Below, in pieces: positions 1 through 11,745 of a DNA stretch of 64,000 bases. The position numbers and the translations under genes are program-made. This stretch comes from Hawksworthiomyces lignivorus (lineage: Eukaryota; Ascomycota; Sordariomycetes; Ophiostomatales; Ophiostomataceae), in the NCBI GenBank assembly GCA_002917075.1, contig NTMA01000033.1, positions 310,001-374,000 on the forward strand, given 5' to 3'. A model generated the notes under the pieces. That model was not told the origin of the DNA, did not search any database, and saw only the letters and a program-made list of their open reading frames with translations. How positions within the stretch are numbered: the stretch's first letter is position 1; the number at the start of each line of letters is the position of its first letter.

Positions 1-3000
1 GCGTTACGTCATGATCAAACATACTTTTGGGGCTCTATTGAACCATATGGTTTCATTTGCTTCGTCTAACGTGACCTCGTTGAGCTTTTCCCTAAGTGGC
101 GGAGACTTCAAATAACAAAGCACCAGCCTTTACGTTCATAATATTGAGGAGGAAATGTTCATGTTCACCCTACGTGTTAATGCGTATTTATTTTGTAAAT
201 ATGTAAGCGGCAATTCCCCATCTCTGCTTGAGACTCTCAGGTAAAAAGATGACCTTGGGACCGTTTTACTCAGTATTGCTCCATGACTGTGCGGAGTCGG
301 ATTTAAGAGCGCCGTCCGGCGGAAACTGTCAGCGGTAATAGTAATACACACGGTCCCAATTAGGCCATCAATGTGGTCATCCGCTCAAATGTTGCACCGA
401 ATATCCTACCTCTATTAACCCTTGCTCCTGTACATACGTCGTACGGATTCGGACGACGTGTTTCTAACTTTCTTAAAGTGCGATGTTCGTGTTCTTACTC
501 GCAAAGCCGTCTACGTTTCATGCCAATCCTGTTCCACCCCCCGTCGCAAAATTGGAATTTATAGAGAAGGTACACCAACTATTAGCGATTCCTGCACTTT
601 ATGACCTTCGCTGCCTTGCTGGTGATAGGGCAATATGCGTCCTGTACCTCTGATTTATACAGTTTCACTCTATGAAAGCCAAAAACTTCCGTTTTTGTAA
701 GATAAAGCAAGTCACAGGCGTCGGCACACAAGCCAAGTAGAAATGGTAAAAGTTATGACTGAAAAAACAATCTGATTGATAGTACTCCAATGGAAAACCG
801 TCTGCTGTTATTACAGTAAGCAGAGTTTGTTCTTACAAGGGTCTCCGCCATAGGAGTCCAATCGCCTTTGTTTGCGAGCATTAGCTATTCCTTGAGCCTG
901 GAGACAGCCCACTGCGCCCAGCGATGAACAAGTAAGACACATATCTGCAAAGCATTTGGGAGAAACCAGGGGTCTGACACGTCCGACATCTCGCACATCT
1001 CGCACTCTACTTATTATTTTTGTATCTCGCACTTCGGACTTTCTTTGTCTCTTTTTAGCATGTAGCATTTCCCTAACCAAGCAGCCTATGTAGAGCTCCC
1101 AATCAGAGATCCTAATCTACTGCTGAGCAGGTTATCACATTTTCGCATTGAATTTCCGTTTTTACATTTGGCTTGCCATCTAATGTTTGAGCATACTCCC
1201 CTCCACGAAGCTGCTTGGATTGGACAACTATTTAATACTATTGGATTCCACAGGATTTTCCAAGCAATTAAATTGTGGTCAGAGAAGAGCAGAACGGGGG
1301 TAGGCTCTTTGGTACGTCGGAAACTTATGTCTGCCCTTCTTCCCAACGGGAACGGGCCATTTACAAGTGCGCTAGGTGGGTGACTGCATACTAAGCAGCT
1401 CCTGCGATCCTCCTCCTCCAGCCACAAAGATGCCCAAGCTTCAGGGGGACATTGGGGTAGGTACACTCGTCCGCCGGAGCGGTCTAAACTTATTTGTCTG
1501 ACTCCGTTCCTCTGTAGGCTTAAGAGAAATGGATGAATTGAAGACTTGCTGTCTTCATCAGCAGGAGTTGTTCCTTTAAAAAAGTTTCCGTGTCTGTGGG
1601 GGTAAGCGAAGGAAGACCAAAGTGTTCAAACCGTCCATAGTTGCGAATTATACTTAACAAACCAACACAGACTGCGGTAAGAAGCGCTAAATTGATACGA
1701 CCGTCGTCCAGATGCTAATGACTTCAGAGCATAATATCAGTTAACTATAGCGTGCAGGCATGCTATTATGCAGATCTTCATGGCTTCCTTTTTTTTTCCT
1801 TCTTTCATTTGTAGTGGACTGTCAGCGCTGGAAAGCATTGCTGCACTGCTGAAAAAGGAGCAAAGCGCTCAAAAGTCTGGTAAGTGTACCATTTCTAAAT
1901 TGGTGGCTTAACCAATGCTTGCGGCGAACATATTTTGTAAACCCACACCCCTCCCCCTTACCCAGTCTCTCGGGTTTGACTTGATTCCCGTTTCCGGGCT
2001 CAAAAACGTTTGACAGCGATACGGCTTTTTCCTGACGCAAGCACACGAGAAAGATCCATCTTGTGTATCTAATACGCTATGACTAACGCCGAGACTTGAA
2101 ATTTAGGGCAGGGGACCTTATTCGTACTCGTACTCGCCAGAAAACAGAAAGATTTGTTTTGTCAGCCACAAATTCCGCACAAGGTCCTTGAAGCACAGCG
2201 GCAAGGCTTCCGTTTTCTCATGTATGCAACGTCGGTAACAACATAACTAGAGCCAACCCCAAAGAGCCGACCCCAACTCTTGGCATCTCTATGTAAGTCG
2301 CACCGTTTCATTCTACCTACCGTCCAATTGATACGCGTACTCCCTGTACTGCGTCTCCTCCCACTGAGAAGGGATTATGCTGAGAAGAGTAAGGCAAATG
2401 ATCCCATGCACGTGTGCTTCACTCAACCCCCGCATGCAAAAAGTGGAAGCTTTCTGCGTATCAAACATGACGCCAGAACAAAAGACTTGAGAATATTCGC
2501 CATCTCCCCAGAAAGTTCATGATCTTCACTATCTCTGGCGCTTCAATTCGCCATTATCGTTCTACATAGATGGTTTTGAGCTACACTCGACAAAGAGATA
2601 TATCTCGAGATCCTTAGCGATACAACCTATGGTCTAGCGGCAATTTTTGAGATTGGCATCAGACCACCTTTGTGGTGGATTCTTCTGCCGTCTTTCTTAA
2701 TACCTGCCTCCCTACGTACCGAGCCACCTTATAAAAACAAGGCAAATACAACCCTCGGCCCCTGCAACTTGGATTGTCAGAACGTTATTCTGCGCTGTAA
2801 GATACGAGTACGGAGCAAGTTGATTGCGCGAGTACGAGCACTTGCTATATCCCGATCGCCCGAATGCCGCGAAGGGGTGGAAGTCCCGAATCCCCGAGTC
2901 CGAATATAGAAAAGGAGGTAGTAAAAAATCGGGGCCGAGTTGCCATTTATAGCGAATAAAAATCTCGAGAAGTTGTAAAAGAGCTTGCTTAAATCTCCAT

Positions 3001-3035
3001 TGGGTGAAGAAAAATAATGCGAAAAAGAAAGAAGA

Positions 3036-3072
3036 ACACGAAAAAGAAAAAGAAAAAGAAAAAGAAAAAGAG
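3036..3072. repeat. GAAAAA microsatellite
   Basis: A run of about six GAAAAA units, with a GAAAAAGAGAAG end. It is a simple sequence repeat of the kind common in fungal intergenic DNA. Confidence 0.85.
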
Positions 3073-3108
3073 AAGTATCAAGGAAAGATCGTGCTCGCGT
3101 CAGCAAGA

Positions 3109-3128
3109 CGAGCCCAGAGATGGGCTCG
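3109..3128. repeat. Perfect 8-bp inverted repeat with GAGA loop
   Basis: The arms CGAGCCCA and TGGGCTCG are exact reverse complements around a 4-nt GAGA loop. The hairpin lies between two direct copies of the 13-mer GCTCGCGTCAGCA (3093-3105 and 3128-3140). No gene overlaps it. Confidence 0.8.
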
Positions 3129-4191
3129 CTCGCGTCAGCAGTTAGTATACAAATGCGTTAAGTCCGCTTGGAAAGCTTTATTTCTTTATTTCATTTACAT
3201 ACGGAGTAGTTATTGCACAATTGCGAATCTATGTATTTGTCTACACCCCATTCTACCTCGTTACATACTCTCTGCTACTTTCATCTACGGCTTGGGTCAA
3301 CACACAATTGCAGATAGCCAACCTTTATGAGCGTATAGACATTCTCAGTGACAAACCATTTCTTTTTCCTTCTTCATCCCCTTTTTATCTCTGCCTTCAC
3401 TAATGTAATCATATTTAACATACTCTCGCACCGGCCCTAGTTCGTTTAGGTTCCACGACCTCCTAGGAGTACGAGGCATCGAAGACATAACCATGATATG
3501 AGTACGACTAAGTAGTGTTTGCGGAGTAGTAGAGCGTATATCACATAGAAGACTATTAGCAGACTTGATAAATGAACAACAGCACCGTCCGAATTCTGAT
3601 CTCTGTAGCAAGATGGCGTGGAGAGTGAGAGGGAAAGAAGACAGACGGAGACTCCATATTGATAAGAGTCGATAGGATGGGATGCATGCATGTCTCTCCT
3701 GTACAATCCAGACTTTCCTCTTTGTCAGTTTCATACAGTTGTTTGTTTGTCTTCTGGACCCATCTGTCTCTTCCACTGGGATATTCTTGGGCTGCGTCTT
3801 GCGACCTACAGCGATTTAAGGCATCTAAAAACAGAGGACTTTGAGCGCGCACTATAGCTCAAGATAAAGCCACCCATGGGGAATTGAGAAACCGATACGT
3901 TACGCAGCTTCGATCCTTTGATTTTTCAAACTAGAGCTCAAAGGAAGCTCTTACTTCAACATTCGCTGGCTGTGTTTGAAAGCTGCCCATTGAGCCGAAT
4001 AGGATATTGGGTATCCTGCATATGGCTTAATCGCATATTTTCTCAAGGTGCCTTGTGCACGGGCCATGTGCGCCAGTCTCACTAATACGCTAATGCTCTC
4101 GTTCCCATCTCCGCGCTTCTACCTGCCTTAATGACGCTTCTTTATACTCCGCAAAACGCGATTTTGCTTCAAACAACCTCTGCTGCCCACC

Positions 4192-6661
4192 ATGGCAGAC
4201 GGCTCTGGAACAGCCGAAGCCTCTGGGCTGTTTGGTCGGCGTGATCCGGTGTTCCGACCGTGGCCACTACCAGGCAAAGAGCCGACCAATATTGCAGAGT
4301 TCGTCCAGCGTTTGAAGACCCAGGGCATCGAATTTCGCAGCCTCTCGGAGGAGGGCCTACGAAAAGAGATCGAAGAGCAGAAACGTGAGGGAAAGGAAGG
4401 CTATGATGACGAAAAAACCTGGGAGGATGCGTCCGGTTTGGGAAATGACCATGATGATGCAAAGACACCTGAAGATGCGCCAAGAGGCGTGGAAGCTATG
4501 ATGGCGAAACGCGACGAGGTTCTAAGGACACTAGAGTGAGCTGCTTGCAATCATCATCTGGCCCTTGTCTTAAAAAAAAGAAAATCTAGTCTGACATCAT
4601 CCTAGATCTGCCCTACAGAACGGCCTCATTGTTGTCGACTTTGTCTCTCTCCTTCTTTCCAAAGACCGACCGACCCAAGCTATGCAGACGCTGTCTCCCC
4701 TCCTGCGCGAAAAAGTTGGTATCGGCACTCTGAGTGCCGGACGCATTGCCAATGCCGCCCAGGCGGCACGTGCCTTGCAGATGAAAAACAGCAGCGTGGG
4801 AGGTGGCGGTGTTTCGGCTGCTGAGCGACTAGCTCTTGACGAGACCACTCGCATCAATGCTCAGCGTCTGCTCGACTACAAGACAGAATGCGTCGGCTGG
4901 CAGCTCTTCGCCATGGACCGTGCCGCAGAGATGCTTACTACAGGTCGCAAGCGCCTCCACGCTGAGCTGCGTCGCGAGGAAACATACTGGTCGGAAGTGC
5001 TAGCGGTGCGGGACCGTGGCTGGGGTCTCTCGCGTATGCCTGGAGACCGACGTGTGCTACGTGTTAAATTTGGGTTTTCGGAAGCTGCCCCAGACTTGCG
5101 TGCGGTAGGCTTTGCACCTCTACGGCGAGTGAAACACGGGCATGTCGCTCTCGACATGTCCGCTCTAGGGCCGCCTTCTGCTATCGTTGTCACACTTCGT
5201 CGACGACTGAACTCTGTGACTGAAACCGGCCGTTCTTCGCCGCCTGTGCGACTGCCGGTCCATGCACCCTTGGAGGAGCGTATTCTCGAGGCCAGGAATA
5301 CCATATATGCCAAAGAGTTGTGGCGTGAGCTTAACCGCGAAGCTCGCCAGATGGTGGCTCATGATGTCATGTTTCGAGATTCGGAGATTGTGTTCCCTGC
5401 CGGCGCTCACACAGAAGGTGCAATTACCTTAGAACCTTTACAGCTGACCGATTCCCTCACCTCTCTGCCTCGCGACCACAAGAATGGCTCAAGAGGGAGT
5501 AGCCTCTTGAATGAGCTGGCAGAGACTATTTCTTCATCGCTGAAGCTTTTTTTGGCTCACGACCACCGGCAACACTATAAGCAACGCTCTGTACCAACCC
5601 CTCCAACCGATATTACCGGAACACCTCCGCCGACTTATTTTTTACTAAGGCCAATCATGGCGAATCTGAAGTATGAAAAAGCTATATCGCACATTTCCAC
5701 CTTTCTCTCTGACCTTTGCTCTATCTTGCATGGGGCTGGTCAGACGGAAGCAAAATTTACTCTCTACGAGCGGCCTTTGTCCTCGTACGTGCCACCCCCT
5801 GCGGATGGTGATGGCGCCAACCGAAATTCGACAGCATTGCGCAGCGGTGGTCAACAACAGTTTTCTTCTGAAGGGCTCTGTACAGGCTTTCTAGCACCAC
5901 GCGAATTTACTTTCGAGCTTGTTCTCGCGCACCAGTCACGCATCTCCATTCGCAGCCGAACGACTGTTGCACCCCTTAAGACGCAATACTTGATTCAGTT
6001 GCTTCCTCCTCCATCACAGCTAGGAGCCTTTCCTGAGACTGTTAGGAATCCCCTGTTAGACACTTTTCCTCCTGCGGACAACTATTCAACGCTTCGTGAT
6101 GTGATTGAATACATCAGCAGTGCTACATCACATATCCTAGCTGAATATGCACGCAGCGAAGCTAGAGCCTGGGAAGCGGAATCTGGAACTGGTGTTAAAT
6201 GGTCAAAATCTGTAGACGGCATGGCAGTGCACCACCAGAACAACGCATTCTGGAAAATACGCTTCGGCGTGTTGCCGAAGGGTACAGCTACGGAGTTGGA
6301 TGCGCTTGTTGCGCTGGAAACGAGAGAACAAGAAAGCATCAAAGCAACGATTGACACGGACATTAGCAACGACGAAGACGATTATATTCAGATTGGCATT
6401 GGTGCTGGCGATGACGATGAAGACAAGAAAAGCGTTGATTGCAATGCAGATAGTCCCCTGCACAAACCCCCCCCCCCCGAACTACGCTTGTACGCATCTT
6501 GGCCATCGCCCCAGGCCGAGTCAGCCATTCATCGGAGATGGATTTGGGGTGTTGGGGGCTCGCAGCCCACTGCAGATAGCCAAACCAATTTGCTGAAAGA
6601 TGTTATTCGTGGATGTGTCAGCGGGAAACTGATGCCGGTTTCCAAGTCTGAGGCTGAGTAA
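4192..6661 (+). CDS. med17: Mediator of RNA polymerase II subunit 17 (Med17/Srb4)
   Basis: Med17 is the head-module scaffold of Mediator and acts in the nucleus to bridge activators and RNA polymerase II. Exons join(4192..4535, 4606..6661) give 799 aa. The intron is 70 nt (donor GTGAGC, CTGAC branch-like site, acceptor CCTAG). The join restores a continuous frame through a conserved segment (ALQNGLIVVDFVSLLLSK). The N-terminus carries the PWP / QGIEFRSLSEEGLRKEI block, and exon 2 carries WQLFAMDRAAEML, RMPGDRRVLRVKFGFSEAAP and the long C-terminal Med17 region. The start sits in a strong context (CACCATGG). The C-terminal part has an acidic stretch encoded near 6360-6430. Without the splice, exon 1 stops shortly after the donor. 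Identification rests on recalled family sequence and is confident. Confidence 0.93.
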
Positions 6662-7160
6662 GAGCAACATAACTTCCACAGCTAGCTGCTATGAACATTG
6701 CAGAAAGGAGAGGATGATAATATATAGCTTGGTGATTTATATTGGCGTTAAACATAAAGCGCATTTCGGTAGACACTTCAGAATTTATACAAAAGAAGCG
6801 GATGGAGCAGACCCAAAAAAGTTCTAATGATTTGTTTGATTGCCTACTCTAAATATGGCTCTCTTCAACATTCAAATGAATGGGTTGGAGTATCGTTAAA
6901 AAAAAGTTTCATGACATGGTATTCCTAAGCTTACCATTGGTATATAAAGATCGTTCTTAGCTATACATGATATCCGACATGAAGCTCTTCAGCAATAAGC
7001 CATGAACCTCCCCATCCGGTAACTTTTAGCCCTTCGAACAAGTAACAAAACAGTATAAAACGCCTTTAAAGAAAGTATAGAGAATTACGATAGCTGACTC
7101 GTAAAGAAGGTAAACGTGAAATAAAACTGCCACGGACATATACTCGCCGAGCTTCAAGGC
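6662..7160. other. Convergent intergenic spacer
   Basis: This AT-rich spacer lies between the 3' ends of med17 (+) and the CFEM-like gene (-). It must hold both polyadenylation regions. I see no gene or other structure. Confidence 0.6.
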
Positions 7161-8040
7161 TCACAGCATTCCAACAACGGCCAGGATTGCACCCAGCGCC
7201 ACACCCACAATCTTCACCATAGCCCAGTTGTCACCACTGCCCCCATTGCCGCCAAGAGACAGAACCCGTGCAGGGCCTGAACCAGCGTTGCTCGAAGTAG
7301 AGCCTGTCACCTGGGCGCTATCGAAGAGCGTGGTTGTGCTAGTCAGGCCGCCTGATGCAGCCTCTTCTACTGTAGCGACGCCAGTGGTTGTGACGAGGTT
7401 GCCCGACGCTGTAAAGGTCGTCGTGATGGTAGTGGTGCGTGTCTGGTAGGCCCAGCCGTTCTGGGAGGTCCCCCAAAAACCACCGGGTCCGAAAGGACCG
7501 CCGCCAAGGAACCAAGGCGCACCGGACACCCAGGGGCAGCCGGTGAAAGTGTACGTGCCAGTCGCATAGTCAGAACCGTGGAAGGGGCCGAAGCCGAAGC
7601 CTCCTGGGTGATTGGTAGCAAAGGGGCCCCAGGGTCCTGTGCCAGTGGCGGTAATGGTGACAACGCCCGTGCTACCGGCGGAAGCGCAGGACGAGTAGCG
7701 GCTACAGAGAGAAGACGACAAGGACGAGAATGTGGAGGCGACTGAGGGGGTGGCCGAGGCGCAGTTGGCGCTGATGCAGCTGGCAACGGGCGGGCCGCCC
7801 GATTCGGCGCAGAAGGCTGTCGGAACTGGGAATGCAGTGGACTGCGACCAAGCCGAGGAGACGCAAGATTGCTAGTGAGAGAAAGTCAGACCGAGTTCAG
7901 TGGATTGATTTGAAGCATCTAGTTTGTATTGTATACAAAGTACGTACCACGCAAGAAGGCGCGCCTGGCCAAAATGGTTGGCTGGCTACCAGAGCTGGCA
8001 GCATGGCAGTTATAACAGCGACGCTCGAAAAGGTCTTCAT
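7161..8040 (-). CDS. CFEM-like GPI-anchored extracellular protein
   Basis: Predicted cell-wall or plasma-membrane surface protein of 267 aa. Exons complement(join(7161..7871, 7948..8040)); the 76-nt intron has a GTACGT donor and CTAG acceptor, and the join keeps frame. Residues 1-20 are a clear signal peptide (MKTFSSVAVI, then ALVAS). Residues 30-93 hold seven cysteines spaced C-x3-C-x17-C-x10-C-x4-C-x18-C-x5-C, with an eighth at 143. This resembles the fungal CFEM fold but lacks the usual central CxC. Residues about 105-165 are rich in Gly, Pro, Phe and Trp, followed by a Thr/Ser-rich stalk. The C-terminus ends in a Gly/Ser/Asn segment and a hydrophobic tail (VGVALGAILAVVGML), the pattern of a GPI signal. 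Role (adhesion, haem capture or wall structure) is unknown. The gene model is good; the family label is tentative. Confidence 0.8.
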
Positions 8041-11000
8041 GGCTTGTATGTTGTGACTTTCCCTCGTTTCTTTGGTAATGTATCTGCTCGACGTCCAAGA
8101 CCGCTTACGCACGATACTTCTTTGCAGTGTAAGTCGACTACTGCGGTATTGGTTAGATGAGTGGAATAGCGATATGCTGTTAACGAGACTAGGACTGGAA
8201 CTGCGACAAGTTCTATTTGCCTTTTATGTAGTAGAGCTGGGGAGGCAACAATAGATGATTATATATATTAGAATCAGATTGAATGATAAAATGGGAAGAG
8301 AAGGTGTAGAATTGAGAGATCCAAGAAAAAGACGATTTCCGAGCCTTCTATATACTTGGCAACGCCTTCTATTCATCTATTTATTTATTTTCTCCGGGTC
8401 AGCCTGGGGTTGTCTTCTATCCTTACAAGTACAAGATACCCGGACGGAAAGATGGTTAACGTTTGTGCCTCATCACTTTTTTAGAAATCAGTACTTTGTC
8501 TTAGGTGTCGGACAATAGGCTTCAATCTTATCCCTAACCCACCAAGCTGAGCACTACGGAAGTTACGGCATAAAGCCAAGAAGTAAAACTAGGAATTGAA
8601 GAGGATGGCTGACGAAAATGTCCCAGGGAACAGCCGTTATTCGTCTGCGTCCAACCTCTTCCCTTCCACGTACTCGCTCGTCTTTTTCTGCGCTTCAATT
8701 TGATGCTTTCGTTGATCATGCGAGAAACCGACTGGTTGGTTGATGTTGTTGCGTAAAGCGGGTGAGAATGGTGCATCTTACTTACTTACGTATGCCTCTC
8801 TGCATACCTTGAAGTCTTACTACAAAATGTATGGTACCTTTTACCGGGACCGAGAATGACTACTAGTTCTCCGTTCCGTTGCAACTAAAAAGCCCGCAGG
8901 AGCAAGAGCAGTCTCAATTGGATCTGCCGCGTCAAAAAGCTGCATTATACCAGAAACGTGCCAACAGATCAAACCGCCCAATCACCACCCTCCCTCAAGG
9001 CTAGAATATATTTCCCCATCTTCTAAAGAGGAGGATTCTAGAGGCTGGTGTGCGTTGTTCTCTGAAGAGAAAGAGAGTCATGCCGCGCGGCCCTGCGTCA
9101 TGCGACAACGGACAGAAAATCTGAATGTGAGACGATGAGGTTCAGTCGGCTCTTGTCACTGCAACACTAAAGCCACCGGGGTCCGAGATAACTCTAAAAA
9201 TGTATAAGATAGGGTAGCATTTTGCACGTAAGGAAGACGTAAGGCACAAGAGCGTTAACGCAAATAAAGAGAGACATAATAGGAGGCAGTCAACGGGCCA
9301 ATTTGAGAATAATACTTGGGGTCTTCGTTTCCTCGTCTTCCATTATGATTCGCTGGGGTAACAGGGTGAGCAGGCTTCGTGTTTGTGTATTCGTTTGCGT
9401 TTCGTGTTCCTTTACTTCCCTCGTCGGTGGTTTGAGGGGAATGTCCGGATGGTAAGGCACAAGACAATGCAGAAACCTAAGTCAAGCCCACTGGCGAAAT
9501 AGGGCGGAAATTGCATTTCTATTCTATTCTGTTTTATTTTATCAATTTTTTTTAAAGAAAAAACAGCCCAAATATTGTTCGAGACAGAAAAACCAGCCAG
9601 CAGTTAAGGAGAGCAATAGAGGAAACGTGTTTTGCTGGTGTTGCCATGCTTCCTACATATGTACAACCAGCATGAACGCATTGGAATATAAATTAAACAC
9701 CAGCGACGTCTTTTGATGGAGAGGCTGGGTTGCCCGGTAGGGCTTGTGCTGGGATCCTTTCTGCCTCCAAGTTATAAGGGCAATATTAAAGAATATGCCC
9801 ACACTTCCTCTGAGGTTCCGTCAGCCGGGAAACGACTAGAAGGAGGCTGGGCACCGCACCACACTCTGCTAATTAATGAACAAACTCAATTACTGGTGAC
9901 GGACGAATACTACGGAGTACTGATTTCCTCAAAATGATCTTCCCTGATCGTCAGAATGATTTCGTTCTCCAGCCAAGATTCCGTATTTTCTAAACTTTGT
10001 CTAAACTGTTAACTGAGCAGACGTGGCTTTGCGCCACGAAGGATGACGACTTAAAAAAAAACCAAAAAGGCTGGCTGCACACTCCGTTTTCCGTGTCGTC
10101 GTCATGCCTTTTGGCGAATTTATCGGACATTGTCGGGGAATTATTAAAAGGACGAAAGCATGCTTAGCCATCGCATTGGACTCTCAAGACCCGCACGGAA
10201 TCTACAGAAGTCATGAGAAATAAATCTTATTAGTGCTACTACCAAATTATATACTCCCACGGTACGTCTCTAAGTGAGTGCTCTAACTTGCACACGATGC
10301 ATACTGATCGATAAAATAAAAACCAATATAAATATACCCTCGTCAGCTGAATGGTACACGGAGAGAAAGCTATGCATTTAAGAGGGTCTAAGCGTAGAGG
10401 GTCGTCGGACAATTCACAAGTAACAAGATACGCTCAAGGTACACTATTTTCCGTATTTGACTTGGTAGAGGTCGATACAAACTATAACACCCGTCCGAGT
10501 GAGGCAACCTGTACCACCAAACTTGTGTTTCAAAATCTGCGGGTGTGCCGCTCATCTCTCATCAATTCCCTGTACTTTGTTTCTTGCGCTCCCCGCTGTA
10601 GTTGCCATGATCGTAACATTTAACGAGAAGGTAATTCGAGATGACGATGACGTGGATGATAAAAAAAAATTGGCCATAGAAAGGAACATCACACCAACTG
10701 GGAACCGAGTACTTGATTGTTATTCCTTAATAAAACCTGTAGGATGGAATAAATGCCGTTTTGTTGTATTTGGATGTATAACTGGAATAAAACTAAAGCA
10801 GAAACGAGCAAGCAAAAGAGCTAGAATCATCCGAGCAATAGAAGATAGTGCTCTGCACTAATTTCCTAGGAAACAAAATTCAGGCCCTCTTTATTTCTAT
10901 GTATGGACCTCACTTCTCTTTCCTTCCCTTGTTATTACCATCCGCGTGGGCTTCTCAATAAACCTAGATGCCAAACAAGAAACTTACAACTAATAGAAAC

Positions 11001-11745
11001 GGTCAAAAAGTAGAGAAAAGCATGTAATATCATTTTTAGGAGGAATGGGGTAAAAGAGAATACACAACGACAGAAATGGGTTAGGTACGACCATAAAGCA
11101 GAAAGTATGAATCGAAACAGACAGAAAAGGAAAGCAATTGGACAGACTAGAGAAGGCAGGAAGTGAAAAGAGACGAGGCGAAATTAAAACGACAAACTCA
11201 GGAGCGCCATATAGGCCTCCTACCGCATTCCCAGATCCTTGGCAAGACCTGCTGAATCATCTTTGTATTGGTTATCTTTCTGTTACCATCCAAACGTTAT
11301 AGACACCCTGAAGGTTGCACGCCGCATCAGTCATACATTGCTGTTGTTGGCATCGATGCTGTTGCTCCAGCTGTGGATGGTGTTGTTGATGCAGAGCATA
11401 ACTTGGGGAAACGAGGAGCTGGGTTGGATAGGTTCCGACCGGAGTTAGGAATCTAGATAAGCTGCGTGGACACTCGTGAATGATTGGTGAGAACATCTGC
11501 TGCATGGGAATATGCCGATCGTGCTGGTATTGTTGGCCCTGCATGACTGAATGCATTGGCCGAGGAGAGTAACTCTGGTGAAAGTTCTGGAAAATTTGAA
11601 AGTTTTGAGCACCAAAGCGGCGAATGTTAATTCTGCTCCGGTTTGGCCGTCTCCGGCGATGCTGCAGCCGCTGTTGCAACTTTCCTTCAGTGGTGGTGCT
11701 TTCCAGTGGCCAAGCACCGAACACTTTTGAAGCGGTGTGCTGGCC
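8041..11745. other. Gene-free stretch
   Basis: About 3.7 kb between the start of the CFEM-like gene and the end of the kinase gene. It should contain the promoter of the former and the 3' UTR of the latter. One exact TACGGAGTA is at 9911-9919. On the minus strand, 11272-11724 is an open frame rich in Gln/His from CAG/CAA runs; I read it as kinase 3' UTR. No recognisable gene. Confidence 0.55.

Larger units (their letters stand above)
1..4191. other. Gene-free left flank
   Basis: I see no ORF here with recognisable domains, coding-like composition or a credible exon chain. Short open frames on both strands look like chance. The stretch holds a GAAAAA-type microsatellite near 3036-3072, a small perfect hairpin at 3109-3128, an exact TACGGAGTA at 3200-3208, and TACTCCGCA at 4145-4153, just upstream of the Med17 start. 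The last few hundred bases must hold the Med17 promoter and leader. Confidence 0.6.

Noticed and set aside
11272..11724. Gln/His-rich 150-aa minus frame just downstream of the DBF2-type kinase
   Set aside because: It comes from CAG/CAA-rich sequence, starts 22 bases past the kinase stop in another frame and matches nothing; best read as 3' UTR.
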